64,000 nucleotides of DNA from an uncultured Clostridia bacterium (GCA_937912025.1 CALDOZ010000051.1:1-64000); one strand, 5' to 3'. Counted from the first letter of the stretch, positions 33,061 through 42,386 are shown. Notes: generated from the sequence alone by a model not told the origin. Numbers and translations: made by a program.

Positions 33061-33684
33061 TTAACCTAATTTTTGGCATATTTCAGCAAAAACTTCGTCA
33101 ATTGATTTATCGCCGTTAACCGTAACAATCTTACCCGCCTTAGTATAAAAATCAATAAGCGGTTGAGTTTGTTCGCTGTAAACGGCAAGGCGTTTGCCTA
33201 CCGTTTCTTCATTGTCGTCCGCCCTTTGAATAAGGTCGCCACCACAACGAGCGCAATCGGTTTTACCGTTTAAGAAATCAACGTGATACGATTCTCCACA
33301 CTTACTACAAACGCGTCTACCCGTAATTCTTTTTAAAAGTTTATTAAGGTCTACTGAAATGTTTACAACCTTTTCAACGTTTGTGAACTTATCAAGTTCT
33401 TCCGCTTGGAAAATATTTCTTGGAAAACCGTCAAGAAGATATCCTGCATTTTTGCAGTCTTCTTCGTTAAGTCTGTTCTTAACAATTTCTACCGTAACTT
33501 CATCGGGAACGAGTTGACCTTTATCGATATACGATTTAGCAACTACGCCGATAGGAGTTTGCCCTTTAATATTTGCTCTAAAAATGTCTCCTGTCGAGAT
33601 GTGAGGAATATTGTACTTTTCAACAAGTTTTGTTGCTTGAGTACCTTTTCCCGCACCCGGCGCTCCAAGTAAAATTACGTTCAT
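33061..33684 (-). CDS. adk: Adenylate kinase (zinc LID)
   Basis: Balances AMP, ADP and ATP. 207 residues: P-loop GAPGAGKGT, STGDIFR, DGFPRN, and a LID domain with four cysteines (CSKCGESYHVD and CARCGG) that bind zinc, as in Gram-positive enzymes. Follows secY directly. Confidence 0.98.
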   Translation of the reverse strand: MNVILLGAPGAGKGTQATKLVEKYNIPHISTGDIFRANIKGQTPIGVVAKSYIDKGQLVPDEVTVEIVKNRLNEEDCKNAGYLLDGFPRNIFQAEELDKFTNVEKVVNISVDLNKLLKRITGRRVCSKCGESYHVDFLNGKTDCARCGGDLIQRADDNEETVGKRLAVYSEQTQPLIDFYTKAGKIVTVNGDKSIDEVFAEICQKLG

Positions 33685-33685
33685 A

Positions 33686-35008
33686 TTATTTCAAGAATCC
33701 TTTGTAGTTTTTCATCATTATTTGCGATTGAAGCGCCGTGTTAAATTCAAGGGCTACCGAAACCGCAATGAGCATACCAGTTGCCGTAAATGCGCCGTAA
33801 CTTGCCGCGTCTATTGCTTTGAATAAAATCGCAGGAACAAGCGCGATAACAGCAAGGAAAATTGCGCCAAAAAGTGTAATTCTTCCGCTAATTTTCTTTA
33901 AGTATTCAGCAGTTGGTTTACCTGGGCGAATACCCATTATGAAACCACCGTTTTGTTGAATGCTCTTTGAAATATCGTCCGGATTGAATTGAATTGACGT
34001 ATAGAAGTACGCAAAGAATACTATGAGTAATGCAAGCACTACCATATATACCCACGAATCAGTTCCCATTACGCTTTGCCACCCAACTAAAGCATCTTCA
34101 AAACGGAATAAAGTCATTATAAGTTCAGGGAAACTTAAAATTGAGAATGCAAAGATAAGTGGAAGTACGCCGTTGCTGTTAACCTTGATAGGAATAACAG
34201 TTGATTGACCGCCGTACATTTTTTGACCTCTAATTTGCTTAGCGTATTGTACTGGAATTTTTCTTTCTGCAAGTTCTACGGTTACAATAAGCGTAAATAC
34301 TAACACGATTGCAACTACCATTATTATAAGTTGCCAAAATTCCAAAAGTTGACCTTGTTGGTCACCTGCAGCGCCAATAGATTGAATCATGTTGATTACA
34401 GTTTGACCTGCAGTTGCTAAAATACCTGCAAAAATAAGGAGTGAAATTCCGTTAGAAACACCATAGTCGGTAATTCTTTCGCCTATCCACATCGTTATAA
34501 CGGTACCTGCGGTGTAGAATAAAATTACTACAACGTAAGCAAGCCATTCTTGATTAAACAACATTTGAGCAAGTGTAGTTTTATCACCAGATGCCATAAG
34601 CACATCTTTATAGTTTACAACTATACCAACCGATTGAATTATAGCAAGTAAAATTGTAAGATATCTTGTATACTGCGCAATCTTCTTTCTACCTTCTTCG
34701 CCTTGCTTTGAAAGTCTTTCAAGCGCGGGGATAGCAACCGCTAATAATTGAATTATAATTGACGCGTTGATGTACGGACCGATACCCATTGCAAACAACG
34801 TTCCTTGTTGAAGAGAACCACCCGTCATCATATTCATTATATTAAGGTAAGATAAACTGTTAATCGTAGCTTGGTCAATAAGCGAATCGCCTATGCCTGG
34901 AACTGGAATATAACAGCCCAATCTGTAAATAAGAAGGAACAACAAAGTGTACCAAATCTTAACACGAATTTCTTTTACCTTAAACGCTTGTTTTAACGTT
35001 TCAAACAT
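33686..35008 (-). CDS. secY: Preprotein translocase subunit SecY
   Basis: 440 residues with ten transmembrane segments, channel subunit of the Sec translocon. The N terminus KEIRVKIWYTLLFLLIYRLGCYIPVPG, plug region and the cytosolic loop ERKIPVQYAKQIRGQKMYGG are conserved. Works with SecE (encoded at 55762-56025). Confidence 0.98.
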   Translation of the reverse strand: MFETLKQAFKVKEIRVKIWYTLLFLLIYRLGCYIPVPGIGDSLIDQATINSLSYLNIMNMMTGGSLQQGTLFAMGIGPYINASIIIQLLAVAIPALERLSKQGEEGRKKIAQYTRYLTILLAIIQSVGIVVNYKDVLMASGDKTTLAQMLFNQEWLAYVVVILFYTAGTVITMWIGERITDYGVSNGISLLIFAGILATAGQTVINMIQSIGAAGDQQGQLLEFWQLIIMVVAIVLVFTLIVTVELAERKIPVQYAKQIRGQKMYGGQSTVIPIKVNSNGVLPLIFAFSILSFPELIMTLFRFEDALVGWQSVMGTDSWVYMVVLALLIVFFAYFYTSIQFNPDDISKSIQQNGGFIMGIRPGKPTAEYLKKISGRITLFGAIFLAVIALVPAILFKAIDAASYGAFTATGMLIAVSVALEFNTALQSQIMMKNYKGFLK

Positions 35009-35040
35009 TTTTTACCTCCGCTGGTTTTAAGTAAAGGCAA

Positions 35041-35487
35041 TTAAATTTCTTCTGCAGTTCCGCCGGCTTTTTCAATAGCCTCTTTTGCAGTTGCAGAGAA
35101 CTTAGATGCTTTAACAGTAAGAGCAACGTTAAGTTCGCCTGTACCTAATACTTTAAGTCCTACGGCGTTTTTAACTTCTTTAATAAGACCTTCGCCGTAA
35201 AGGATATCCATATCAACAACTGAACCTGCTTCAAAGTTAGCAAGTTGAGAAAGATTTACGATAGCGTAAACTTTTCTAAAATGATTGTTGAAACCTCTCT
35301 TTGGTAATCTACGAGTAAGTGGCATTTGACCGCCTTCAAAGCCAGGTCTTACACCACCGCCACTTCTAGCCCATTGACCTTTGTGACCTTTACCACTCGT
35401 TTTGCCAAGACCTGAACCAATACCACGGCCAAGTCTTTTTGATGATTTTCTGCTACCATCTGCTGGTTTTAAATTTTCAATTCTCAT
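35041..35487 (-). CDS. rplO: Ribosomal protein L15
   Basis: 148 residues. MRIENLKPADGSRKSSKRLGRG start and the glycine-rich GSGLGKTSGKGHKGQWARSGGG are characteristic. The start at 35487 follows GAGAGG and clears the L30 stop by 11 bases. Confidence 0.97.
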   Translation of the reverse strand: MRIENLKPADGSRKSSKRLGRGIGSGLGKTSGKGHKGQWARSGGGVRPGFEGGQMPLTRRLPKRGFNNHFRKVYAIVNLSQLANFEAGSVVDMDILYGEGLIKEVKNAVGLKVLGTGELNVALTVKASKFSATAKEAIEKAGGTAEEI

Positions 35488-35498
35488 AGTGTAACCTC

Positions 35499-35675
35499 TC
35501 AAACGTTTTCAACTTTTACAAGGTGAGAAACTACTTTGAGTTGACCTTGTAAAGTTGCGCAGTCGTTAAATTCTTTAGACTGACCGATTTTATGAAGGCC
35601 AAGAGCAGCAACGGTATCTTTTTGTACTTTCGTGCAAGAAATAGTACTTTTAATTAAAGTTACTTTAACTTTCAT
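35499..35675 (-). CDS. rpmD: Ribosomal protein L30
   Basis: 58 residues, KVTLIKSTISCTKVQKDTVAALGLHKIGQSKE. The ATG at 35675 follows AAGGAGGG inside the end of rpsE; the longer frame would overlap rpsE. Short prokaryotic form. Confidence 0.96.
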   Translation of the reverse strand: MKVKVTLIKSTISCTKVQKDTVAALGLHKIGQSKEFNDCATLQGQLKVVSHLVKVENV

Positions 35676-35688
35676 TATTATACCCTCC

Positions 35689-36207
35689 TTAGCCCATAAT
35701 CTCTTCAACGGATTTACCGCGAAGCGCTGCTACGTCTTCAACAGATTTAAGTCCGTAAAGACCTTCAAGTGCTGCCTTAACCATGTTGATTGGGTTAGTA
35801 GTACCGTGAGATTTTGTTCTAATGTCTTTTACACCTGCTGCTTCCATTACGGCACGAACCGGACCACCGGCGATAACACCAGTACCTTCTTCAGCTGGAA
35901 GCATTACGATAGAACCTCTACCAAATTTACCAACTGTTTCGTGAGAAATAGTTTTACCAACAAGCGCAATTTTACGCATTGATTTTTTTGCTTGAGCAGT
36001 TGCTTTATCGATTGCTTCTGGAACTTCGTTCGCTTTACCCATACCGCAACCAACTCTGCCGTTTTCGTCACCAACTACTACTAAAGCGGCAAAACGCATT
36101 TTACGTCCACCTTTTACTACTTTAGTTACGCGGTTAACAGCAATAAGCTTTTTGCAAAGACCGTCTTTTTCTTCTTGCTTTCTAGGAGCTTTATTATCTC
36201 TAGCCAT
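35689..36207 (-). CDS. rpsE: Ribosomal protein S5
   Basis: 172 residues, 30S protein important for accuracy: VNRVTKVVKGGRKMRFAALVVVG (double-stranded RNA-binding fold) and GGPVRAVMEAAGVKDIRTKSHG. Usual length and position. Confidence 0.98.
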   Translation of the reverse strand: MARDNKAPRKQEEKDGLCKKLIAVNRVTKVVKGGRKMRFAALVVVGDENGRVGCGMGKANEVPEAIDKATAQAKKSMRKIALVGKTISHETVGKFGRGSIVMLPAEEGTGVIAGGPVRAVMEAAGVKDIRTKSHGTTNPINMVKAALEGLYGLKSVEDVAALRGKSVEEIMG

Positions 36208-36221
36208 AATTTTACCTCCCC

Positions 36222-36590
36222 TTAGAATTTAAGTCCGGCTTCTCTTGCGCCGTCTGCTACACAAGCAACGCGACCTGTGTAAATGTAACCGCCTCTATCA
36301 AACACTACCGTATCAATTCCTTTTTCGATAGCGCGCTTAGCGATTTCTTGTCCTACTACTTTAGCAGCTTCTTTCTTAGTTAAGTCTTTAACCATTTCTG
36401 CTACGCTTTTTTCAACGGTTGAGCATGCGCAAAGAGTGTTGCCTGCTACGTCGTCAATGATTTGAGCGTAGATGTGATTAAGACTTCTGTAAACAGAGAG
36501 TCTTGGGCAAGCAGCAGTACCGCTTACTTTTTTACGAACTCTCGCATGTCTTTTCAATCTATCTGCATTTTTATCAATTTTAGATATCAT
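36222..36590 (-). CDS. rplR: Ribosomal protein L18
   Basis: 122 residues, 5S rRNA-binding protein: RHARVRKKVSGTAACPRLSVYRS, VFDRGGYIYTGRVACVADGAREAGLKF. Complete. Confidence 0.98.
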   Translation of the reverse strand: MISKIDKNADRLKRHARVRKKVSGTAACPRLSVYRSLNHIYAQIIDDVAGNTLCACSTVEKSVAEMVKDLTKKEAAKVVGQEIAKRAIEKGIDTVVFDRGGYIYTGRVACVADGAREAGLKF

Positions 36591-36603
36591 ATCAGTTTAC
36601 TCC

Positions 36604-37146
36604 TTACTTCGCAGTTTTACTACTTTCCTTACGTTCGATTACTTCATCGTTATAACGAATACCGTATCCGTGGTAAGGCTCAGGTTTTCTGATGGCTCTA
36701 ATCTTAGCAGCCTCAGCGCCAACAAGTTCTTTACTAATACCTTTTACTACGATTTCAGTAGCTGAAGGACAAGAAAGTGTAATTCCGTCAACCGCTACGA
36801 ATTCTACAGGGTGGCTTAAACCAACGTTTAACGTTACGTTTTTGCCGTTCATAGCAACTTTCCAACCAACACCGTTAACGATAAGTGTTTTTTGATATCC
36901 GTTTGTTACACCGATTACCATTGCGTTGATAAGCGCTCTGTAAAGACCGTGTTTTGCTTTAGTTGTGTTTAATTCGTTAAATCTTGTAACAACAACTTCA
37001 CCGTTTTCAATATTGATGCCGATGTTTTTTACGTCGTAATCTTGTTTAAGTTCTCCAAGAGGACCTTTTACGATTACGAAACCATCAGCTGTTTTTACTT
37101 CTACGCCGGCAGGTAATTTAACAGGCGCTCTACCAATTCTTGACAT
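36604..37146 (-). CDS. rplF: Ribosomal protein L6
   Basis: 180 residues, two-domain 50S protein near the factor-binding site: SRIGRAPVKLPAGVEV and the C-terminal KPEPYHGYGIRYNDEVIERKE. Complete. Confidence 0.98.
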   Translation of the reverse strand: MSRIGRAPVKLPAGVEVKTADGFVIVKGPLGELKQDYDVKNIGINIENGEVVVTRFNELNTTKAKHGLYRALINAMVIGVTNGYQKTLIVNGVGWKVAMNGKNVTLNVGLSHPVEFVAVDGITLSCPSATEIVVKGISKELVGAEAAKIRAIRKPEPYHGYGIRYNDEVIERKESSKTAK

Positions 37147-37158
37147 AGTGCTACCTCC

Positions 37159-37551
37159 TTACCAAACGTATGCAAGAACTTCGCCACCGTGGTTAGCTTT
37201 TCTTGCTTCTTTATCAGTCATTATTCCCTTAGGTGTAGAAATAATTGCTATACCAAGACCACCAAGAACTTTTGGTAATTCGTCGTGGCCAGCGTAAATT
37301 CTAAGACCTGGTTTAGATACTCTCTTAAGACCGTTAATAACTTTTTCTCCGTTAGGACCGTATTTAAGAGTAATGACTATTTTGCCTTGAACGCCGTCTT
37401 CAACAACGTCATAAGCGGTAATATAACCTTCTTGTAAGAGAAGTCTGGCGATTTCTTTTTTGATATTGGATGCCGGAACTTCAACCGCGTCGTGTTTTAC
37501 AACGAGAGCATTTCTGATACGAGTGAGCATATCTGCTATTGGATCTGTCAT
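37159..37551 (-). CDS. rpsH: Ribosomal protein S8
   Basis: 130 residues: MTDPIADMLTRIRNA start and STPKGIMTDKEARKANHGGEVLAYVW end, both diagnostic. The start at 37551 follows AAAGGAGGAAC and leaves a 17-base gap to rpsN. Confidence 0.98.
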   Translation of the reverse strand: MTDPIADMLTRIRNALVVKHDAVEVPASNIKKEIARLLLQEGYITAYDVVEDGVQGKIVITLKYGPNGEKVINGLKRVSKPGLRIYAGHDELPKVLGGLGIAIISTPKGIMTDKEARKANHGGEVLAYVW

Positions 37552-37568
37552 TCTATTTGTTCCTCCTT

Positions 37569-37754
37569 TTACCAACTAGACTTCTTAACACCGGGAATTT
37601 GTCCTTTATAAGCTAAATTTCTGAAGCATATACGACAAATACCGTACTTACGTAATACAGAATGTGGTCTACCACAAATACTGCATCTTGTATAAGCTCT
37701 CGTAGAGAACTTAGGCGCTTTTTGCTGTTTATTTATCATTGCTTTTTTTGCCAT
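37569..37754 (-). CDS. rpsN: Ribosomal protein S14, zinc type
   Basis: 61 residues with CSICGRPHSVLRKYGICRIC, the zinc-binding short form (RpsZ type) typical of Bacillota. The C-terminal IPGVKKSSW is conserved. Confidence 0.98.
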   Translation of the reverse strand: MAKKAMINKQQKAPKFSTRAYTRCSICGRPHSVLRKYGICRICFRNLAYKGQIPGVKKSSW

Positions 37755-37773
37755 GATCGTATATCTCCTTCAA

Positions 37774-38358
37774 TTAAGCCTTAAAAGGCATACCCATTGC
37801 TTTGAGTAATTGATATGCTTCTTCATCTGTTTTTGCAGTAGTTACAAAGCAAATATCAAATCCTCTTACTTTTTCTACTTGATCGTACTGGATTTCAGGG
37901 AATATAAGTTGTTCCTTGATACCCATTGCGTAGTTACCTCTTCCATCGAAAGACTTATCAGGAACACCTTTAAAGTCTCTAACTCTTGGAAGCGCGATTG
38001 AAACGAATTTATCAAAAAATTGATACATTCTTTCACCGCGAAGAGTAACTTTAATACCTACGTTCATACCTTCACGAACTTTGAAGTTCGCTACTGACTT
38101 TTTCGCTTTAGTAAGTACCGGTTTTTGACCTGCGATAAGCGCAAGTTCTTTTTCTACCGTTTGTACGCTCTTAGCATTGTCTTTAACGTCACCAAGACCA
38201 CCGTTAATAGTGATTTTAACGAGTTTTGGAACTTGGTTAACGTTTTTATAGTTAAAGTGCTTCATAAGATATGGTACAACTTCTGTTTTGTACTGTTCTC
38301 TTACTCTACATGTCGAATCGGTTGCAGTTACTTTAGCAACCTGAGTCTTTTCTGCCAT
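37774..38358 (-). CDS. rplE: Ribosomal protein L5
   Basis: 194 residues, 5S rRNA-binding protein: NQVPKLVKITINGGLGD, RVRDFKGVPDKSFDGRGNYAMGIKEQLIFPEI and the C-terminal TDEEAYQLLKAMGMPF. About 14 residues longer at the N terminus than usual. Confidence 0.98.
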   Translation of the reverse strand: MAEKTQVAKVTATDSTCRVREQYKTEVVPYLMKHFNYKNVNQVPKLVKITINGGLGDVKDNAKSVQTVEKELALIAGQKPVLTKAKKSVANFKVREGMNVGIKVTLRGERMYQFFDKFVSIALPRVRDFKGVPDKSFDGRGNYAMGIKEQLIFPEIQYDQVEKVRGFDICFVTTAKTDEEAYQLLKAMGMPFKA

Positions 38359-38376
38359 AATATTTCTCCTTATTTA

Positions 38377-38898
38377 TTATGCTTCGGGCTGAGTTTCAGC
38401 TTTTTTCTTTGAAGCCTTTTTAACTTCGTTTACTGAAGTTTCTGACGTTTCATCAGTTTTTTTAGTTCTCTTTCTTGTAGTTTTCTTAGTTTCGGTTACT
38501 TCAGTTTCAGTTACTACTTCATCAGTTGTTGTTGATTTTTTAGTACTTCTTCTTGTAGTTTTTTTAGCAGGCTCTACTTTAGCAGGTTTTACGTCTAAAG
38601 ATGCTTGACATTTTTTACAAGTTCTTACTTTTTTACCTTCTACTTCAGAATAACCAACTCTCGTTGCTTTACCGCAAGTAGGACAAATTACTAATACGTT
38701 AGAAGCGTCGATAGGACCTTCTTTTTTAATTTTAGTGCTTGTTTCTTGAGCAGTACGCGCTTTACGATTCTTTTCTTGAACGTTAACACCTTCTACAACG
38801 ATTTTATTTGCTTTAGGCATAGCGGTTAAAACTTTGCCTGTTTTTTTAGCGTCTTTACCCGTTAAAACAACAACGGTATCATTTTTCTTAATCTTCAT
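38377..38898 (-). CDS. rplX: Ribosomal protein L24 with long C-terminal tail
   Basis: 50S assembly-initiator protein. Residues 1-102 are the normal L24: KOW motif in KNDTVVVLTGKDAKKTGKV and a four-cysteine zinc element (CPTC and CKKC). Residues 103-173 form an extra low-complexity tail rich in Lys, Thr, Glu and Ser with alternating basic patches (KKTTRRSTKKS, KKTTRKRTKK). The tail is unusual for the family, whose members are near 100-115 residues. It lies in frame before the normal spacing to rplE. Confidence 0.96.
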   Translation of the reverse strand: MKIKKNDTVVVLTGKDAKKTGKVLTAMPKANKIVVEGVNVQEKNRKARTAQETSTKIKKEGPIDASNVLVICPTCGKATRVGYSEVEGKKVRTCKKCQASLDVKPAKVEPAKKTTRRSTKKSTTTDEVVTETEVTETKKTTRKRTKKTDETSETSVNEVKKASKKKAETQPEA

Positions 38899-38908
38899 AT
38901 TGGTCTCC

Positions 38909-39277
38909 TTACAACACTTCCGGAGCGAGAGAAATTATTTTCATAAAATCTCTTTCTCTGAGTTCTCTTGCAACAGGTCCAAAGATACGAGTGCCTCTAG
39001 GCTGTTTTTGGTTATCAATGATAACTGCTGCGTTGTCGTCAAATCTAATATGAGTTCCGTCAGGTCTTCTTAAACCTTTGGCACTTCTTACGATAACGGC
39101 TTTAACAACGTCACCTTTCTTAACCGTACCACCTGGAGTAGCGGTCTTAACGCTTGCAACGATAACATCGCCGATATTACCGAATCTTCTGAAGGAGCCG
39201 CCTAATACTCTAATACACATGATTTCTTTTGCGCCGCTATTATCAGCAACTTTTAATCTTGTTTGTGGCTGTATCAT
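38909..39277 (-). CDS. rplN: Ribosomal protein L14
   Basis: 122 residues: MIQPQTRLKVADNSGAKEIM, and RGTRIFGPVARELRERDFMKIISLAPEVL. Normal length; contacts 16S rRNA in an intersubunit bridge. Confidence 0.98.
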   Translation of the reverse strand: MIQPQTRLKVADNSGAKEIMCIRVLGGSFRRFGNIGDVIVASVKTATPGGTVKKGDVVKAVIVRSAKGLRRPDGTHIRFDDNAAVIIDNQKQPRGTRIFGPVARELRERDFMKIISLAPEVL

Positions 39278-39292
39278 TCTTATCTCCTCCTA

Positions 39293-39547
39293 TTACTTAG
39301 CCTTTTCAATAATTTCTGAAACTCTCCAGTTTTTAGACTTAGAAAGTTTTCTAGTTTCAACGATTCTTACTTTATCGCCTACACCACATTCATTATTCTC
39401 ATCGTGCGCTTTGAATTTTACAGTTTTAGTAATTGTTTTCTTATAAAGTGGATGTTTCTTTTTGTCAACAACTTCAACTACAACCGTTTTATCCATTTTG
39501 TCAGACACAACGAGTCCTACTCTTTCTTTTCTTAAATTTCTTTCCAT
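39293..39547 (-). CDS. rpsQ: Ribosomal protein S17
   Basis: 84 residues, OB fold: RKERVGLVVSDKMDKTVVVEV and VGDKVRIVETRKLSKSKNWRV. Binds 16S rRNA early in assembly. Confidence 0.98.
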   Translation of the reverse strand: MERNLRKERVGLVVSDKMDKTVVVEVVDKKKHPLYKKTITKTVKFKAHDENNECGVGDKVRIVETRKLSKSKNWRVSEIIEKAK

Positions 39548-39562
39548 TTTAGCACTCCTCCG

Positions 39563-39757
39563 TTACGCGTTAATTTCTCTTTCACGGATAATGGTTTTTA
39601 CTCTTGCAATATCCTTTTTAACAGTTTTTAAAACGTTAGGATTTTCAAGTTGACCAGTAGCGTGACGGAAACGAAGGTTAAATAATTCTTCTTTTAAAGA
39701 ACTAAGTTTAGCAACTAACTCGTCATTAGTCATTTCTTTTATTTCTTTTGCTTTCAT
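39563..39757 (-). CDS. rpmC: Ribosomal protein L29
   Basis: 64 residues, helical hairpin: LSSLKEELFNLRFRHATGQLENP and ARVKTIIRERE. Its start overlaps the rplP stop by one base (TAATG), so it is translationally coupled. Confidence 0.98.
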   Translation of the reverse strand: MKAKEIKEMTNDELVAKLSSLKEELFNLRFRHATGQLENPNVLKTVKKDIARVKTIIREREINA

Positions 39758-40188
39758 TAACCTTCACCGCCTTCTTGTGGAATTTCTTTCTTCATAAATT
39801 TTGTTTTGATAGGAAGTTTGTTGCCTGCAAGACGCATTGCTTCTCTTGCAACGTTTTCGCTAACACCAGCCATTTCAAACAAAACTCTACCCGGCTTAAC
39901 TACCGCAACCCAATATTCAACTGAACCTTTACCTGAACCCATTCTTGTTTCAGCAGGTTTTTGAGTGATTGGTTTGTGTGGGAAAATATCAATCCAAACT
40001 TTACCGCCACGTTTAATAAATCTTGTCATAGCAACACGGGCTGCTTCGATTTGGTTTGAAGTTATCCATGCAGGTTCCATAGCAACAAGACCGTATTGAC
40101 CGTAAGCAATCGTATTGCCTTTGTTAGCCTTACCAGTCATTCTGCCACGATGAACTCTTCTTCTTTTTACTCTTTTAGGCATCAACAT
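39757..40188 (-). CDS. rplP: Ribosomal protein L16
   Basis: 143 residues: PKRVKRRRVHRGRMTGKANKGN and GGKVWIDIFPHKPITQKPAETRMGSGKGS. Helps organise the A-site region of the 50S. The ATG follows the rpsC stop by 2 bases, with the GGAGG site inside rpsC; an in-frame ATG two codons later gives the standard N terminus. Confidence 0.98.
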   Translation of the reverse strand: MLMPKRVKRRRVHRGRMTGKANKGNTIAYGQYGLVAMEPAWITSNQIEAARVAMTRFIKRGGKVWIDIFPHKPITQKPAETRMGSGKGSVEYWVAVVKPGRVLFEMAGVSENVAREAMRLAGNKLPIKTKFMKKEIPQEGGEG

Positions 40189-40190
40189 AA

Positions 40191-40853
40191 TTAAGCTTCG
40201 CCTCCTTCGGTAACTTTCTTAGCTCCGAGAACTTCACCTTTATATACCCAAACTTTAATACCGATAATACCGAACGTAGTGTGTGCTTCAGCAAAACCGT
40301 AATCGATATCAGCGCGGAGCGTTTGAAGAGGAATTGAACCTTCATGGTATTGTTCAGAACGAGCAATTTCAGCGCCGTCAAGACGACCGCTTACCATAAT
40401 TTTAATACCTTTAACGCCAAGTCTAGTTGCTCTCGAAATAGCTTGTTTCATACTTCTTCTGAAAGATGCTCTCTTTTCAAGTTGAGCTGCTACGTTTTCA
40501 GCAATAAGTTGAGCGTCGCAATCAGGTTTTTTAACTTCTACTATATTGATAGCGATTTGTTTACCTTTAGCGATTTTTACAAGACTGTTTTTCATAACTT
40601 CGATTTCAGCGCCTGCTTTACCAATAAGCACGCCAGGACGAGCTGTAAATACCGTTATAGCAATCTTGTTTGCCGCTCTTTCAATTCTAATTGAAGAAAT
40701 TGCAGCTTGGAAGTATTGTTTTTTAATATAGTTTCTAATTTCGTAATCTTCTTTAAGATTTACAGAGAATGCTTTTTTATCAGCATACCATTGTGTATCC
40801 CAATCTTTAATAATACCGACTCTTAAGCCGTGTGGATTAACTTTTTGTCCCAT
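40191..40853 (-). CDS. rpsC: Ribosomal protein S3
   Basis: 220 residues, KH-domain protein at the mRNA entry tunnel: MGQKVNPHGLRVGIIKDWDTQWYA start, RPGVLIGKAGAEIEVMK KH motif, and the C-terminal ADIDYGFAEAHTTFGIIGIKVWVYKGE. Confidence 0.98.
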   Translation of the reverse strand: MGQKVNPHGLRVGIIKDWDTQWYADKKAFSVNLKEDYEIRNYIKKQYFQAAISSIRIERAANKIAITVFTARPGVLIGKAGAEIEVMKNSLVKIAKGKQIAINIVEVKKPDCDAQLIAENVAAQLEKRASFRRSMKQAISRATRLGVKGIKIMVSGRLDGAEIARSEQYHEGSIPLQTLRADIDYGFAEAHTTFGIIGIKVWVYKGEVLGAKKVTEGGEA

Positions 40854-40863
40854 ATCATCCTCC

Positions 40864-41253
40864 TCACTTAGCCATTACATCAAGAATTACAGTGATGTGG
40901 CTGGTACGTTTCAAAATTCTGAATCCTCTACCGTGAGCCATAGGTCTCATTCTCTTAAGAGTAGGACCTTGGTCTGCATAACAAGCTGCAATCTTAAGAT
41001 CGTCTTTATTCATACCAAGATTGTTTTCAGCATTTGCAACAGCAGAAAGAACTACTTTTTTGATTGGTTCTGCGCCTGCTTTAGAGGTGTTTTCTAAAAT
41101 AGCAACTGCCTCGTTAACGCTTTTTCCTCTAATATTATCGAGTACGACTCTGACTTTGTATGGAGAAATTCTGATAAACTTAGCAACTGCTCTTGCTCTT
41201 TTATCTTTATTTTCCTCAATACGTTGAGTCTTTAATTTCATATTTTTAGCCAT
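40864..41253 (-). CDS. rplV: Ribosomal protein L22
   Basis: 129 residues; lines the exit tunnel. RISPYKVRVVLDNIRGKSVNEA and PTLKRMRPMAHGRGFRILKRTSHITV with the hook loop are present. Slightly longer N terminus than usual. Confidence 0.98.
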   Translation of the reverse strand: MAKNMKLKTQRIEENKDKRARAVAKFIRISPYKVRVVLDNIRGKSVNEAVAILENTSKAGAEPIKKVVLSAVANAENNLGMNKDDLKIAACYADQGPTLKRMRPMAHGRGFRILKRTSHITVILDVMAK

Positions 41254-41265
41254 TGTTCGTTCTCC

Positions 41266-41544
41266 TTATTTCGAGTTCGTCGTTTTACCGCCAGAGTGGC
41301 CTTTGAAAGTTCTAGTTGGAGCAAATTCACCGAGTTTGCATCCTACCATATCTTCAGTAACGTATACAGGAACGTGTTTTCTTCCATCGTATACTGCAAT
41401 CGTGTGACCAACCATCTGTGGGAAAATAGTGGACGATCTTGACCAAGTTTTTAAAACGGTTTTTTTGTTTTCAGCATTTAATGCTTCTACTCTTTGAAGT
41501 AATCTTTCTTGAACGTAAGGTCCTTTCTTAACACTTCTACTCAT
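41266..41544 (-). CDS. rpsS: Ribosomal protein S19
   Basis: 92 residues: MSRSVKKGPYVQERLLQRVE, SRSSTIFPQMVGHTIAVYDG and GEFAPTRTFKGHSGG. 30S head protein. Confidence 0.98.
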   Translation of the reverse strand: MSRSVKKGPYVQERLLQRVEALNAENKKTVLKTWSRSSTIFPQMVGHTIAVYDGRKHVPVYVTEDMVGCKLGEFAPTRTFKGHSGGKTTNSK

Positions 41545-41558
41545 TTATCGTCCCTCCA

Positions 41559-42386
41559 TCAGTTTACTCTTTTAAGAATAAGCTTATCAGTCCTATTCTT
41601 TTTCTTTCTTGTCTTATAGCCAAGAGCAGGTTTACCCCAAGGTGTTACAGGACCTGATCTACCGATAGGAGCGCGTCCTTCACCACCACCGTGTGGGTGA
41701 TCGCATGGGTTCATAACCGAACCACGAACGGTAGGTCTAATACCCATATGTCTCTTTTTACCTGCTTTACCGATTCTGATAATTTCGTGATCTAAATTAC
41801 CAACTTGACCGATAGTTGCTTTACATTTAACAAGAATAAGTCTCATTTCACCGCTAGGCATTTTAACTTGAGCGTACTTACCTTCTTTAGCCATAAGTTG
41901 AGCCGCCATACCAGCCGCTCTTACAAGTTGACCGCCTTTACCAGGTTGAAGTTCAATGTTGTGAATCATTGTACCTACTGGAATTGCTTCGATAGGAAGC
42001 GCGTTACCAGGCTTAATGTCTGCAGTAGAACCGCTAACAACTTTATCACCAACGTTAAGACCAACAGGAGCAAGAATGTATTTCTTTACGCCGTCAGCAT
42101 AAACTAAAAGCGCAATGTTTGCAGTTCTGTTTGGATCGTATTCGATAGTTTTTACAGTTGCAATGATATCGTCTTTATTTCTTTTAAAGTCAATAATACG
42201 ATATTTTCTTTTGTTTCCGCCACCGTGATGTCTTACGGTAATTTTACCTTGAGCATTACGGCCTGCTTTATGTTTTTGATCTTCAAGAAGGGATCTTTCC
42301 GGCTTTGTGCAGGTAATCTCTTCAAACGTGCTAACCGTCATGAAACGGCGAGCTGAAGAAGTAGGTTTATATCTTTTAATACCCAT
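41559..42386 (-). CDS. rplB: Ribosomal protein L2
   Basis: 275 residues, needed for peptidyl transferase activity and subunit joining. GRNAQGKITVRHHGGGNKRKYR and the C-terminal RPTVRGSVMNPCDHPHGGGEGRAPIG, with the conserved active-centre histidine, are intact. Confidence 0.98.
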   Translation of the reverse strand: MGIKRYKPTSSARRFMTVSTFEEITCTKPERSLLEDQKHKAGRNAQGKITVRHHGGGNKRKYRIIDFKRNKDDIIATVKTIEYDPNRTANIALLVYADGVKKYILAPVGLNVGDKVVSGSTADIKPGNALPIEAIPVGTMIHNIELQPGKGGQLVRAAGMAAQLMAKEGKYAQVKMPSGEMRLILVKCKATIGQVGNLDHEIIRIGKAGKKRHMGIRPTVRGSVMNPCDHPHGGGEGRAPIGRSGPVTPWGKPALGYKTRKKKNRTDKLILKRVN

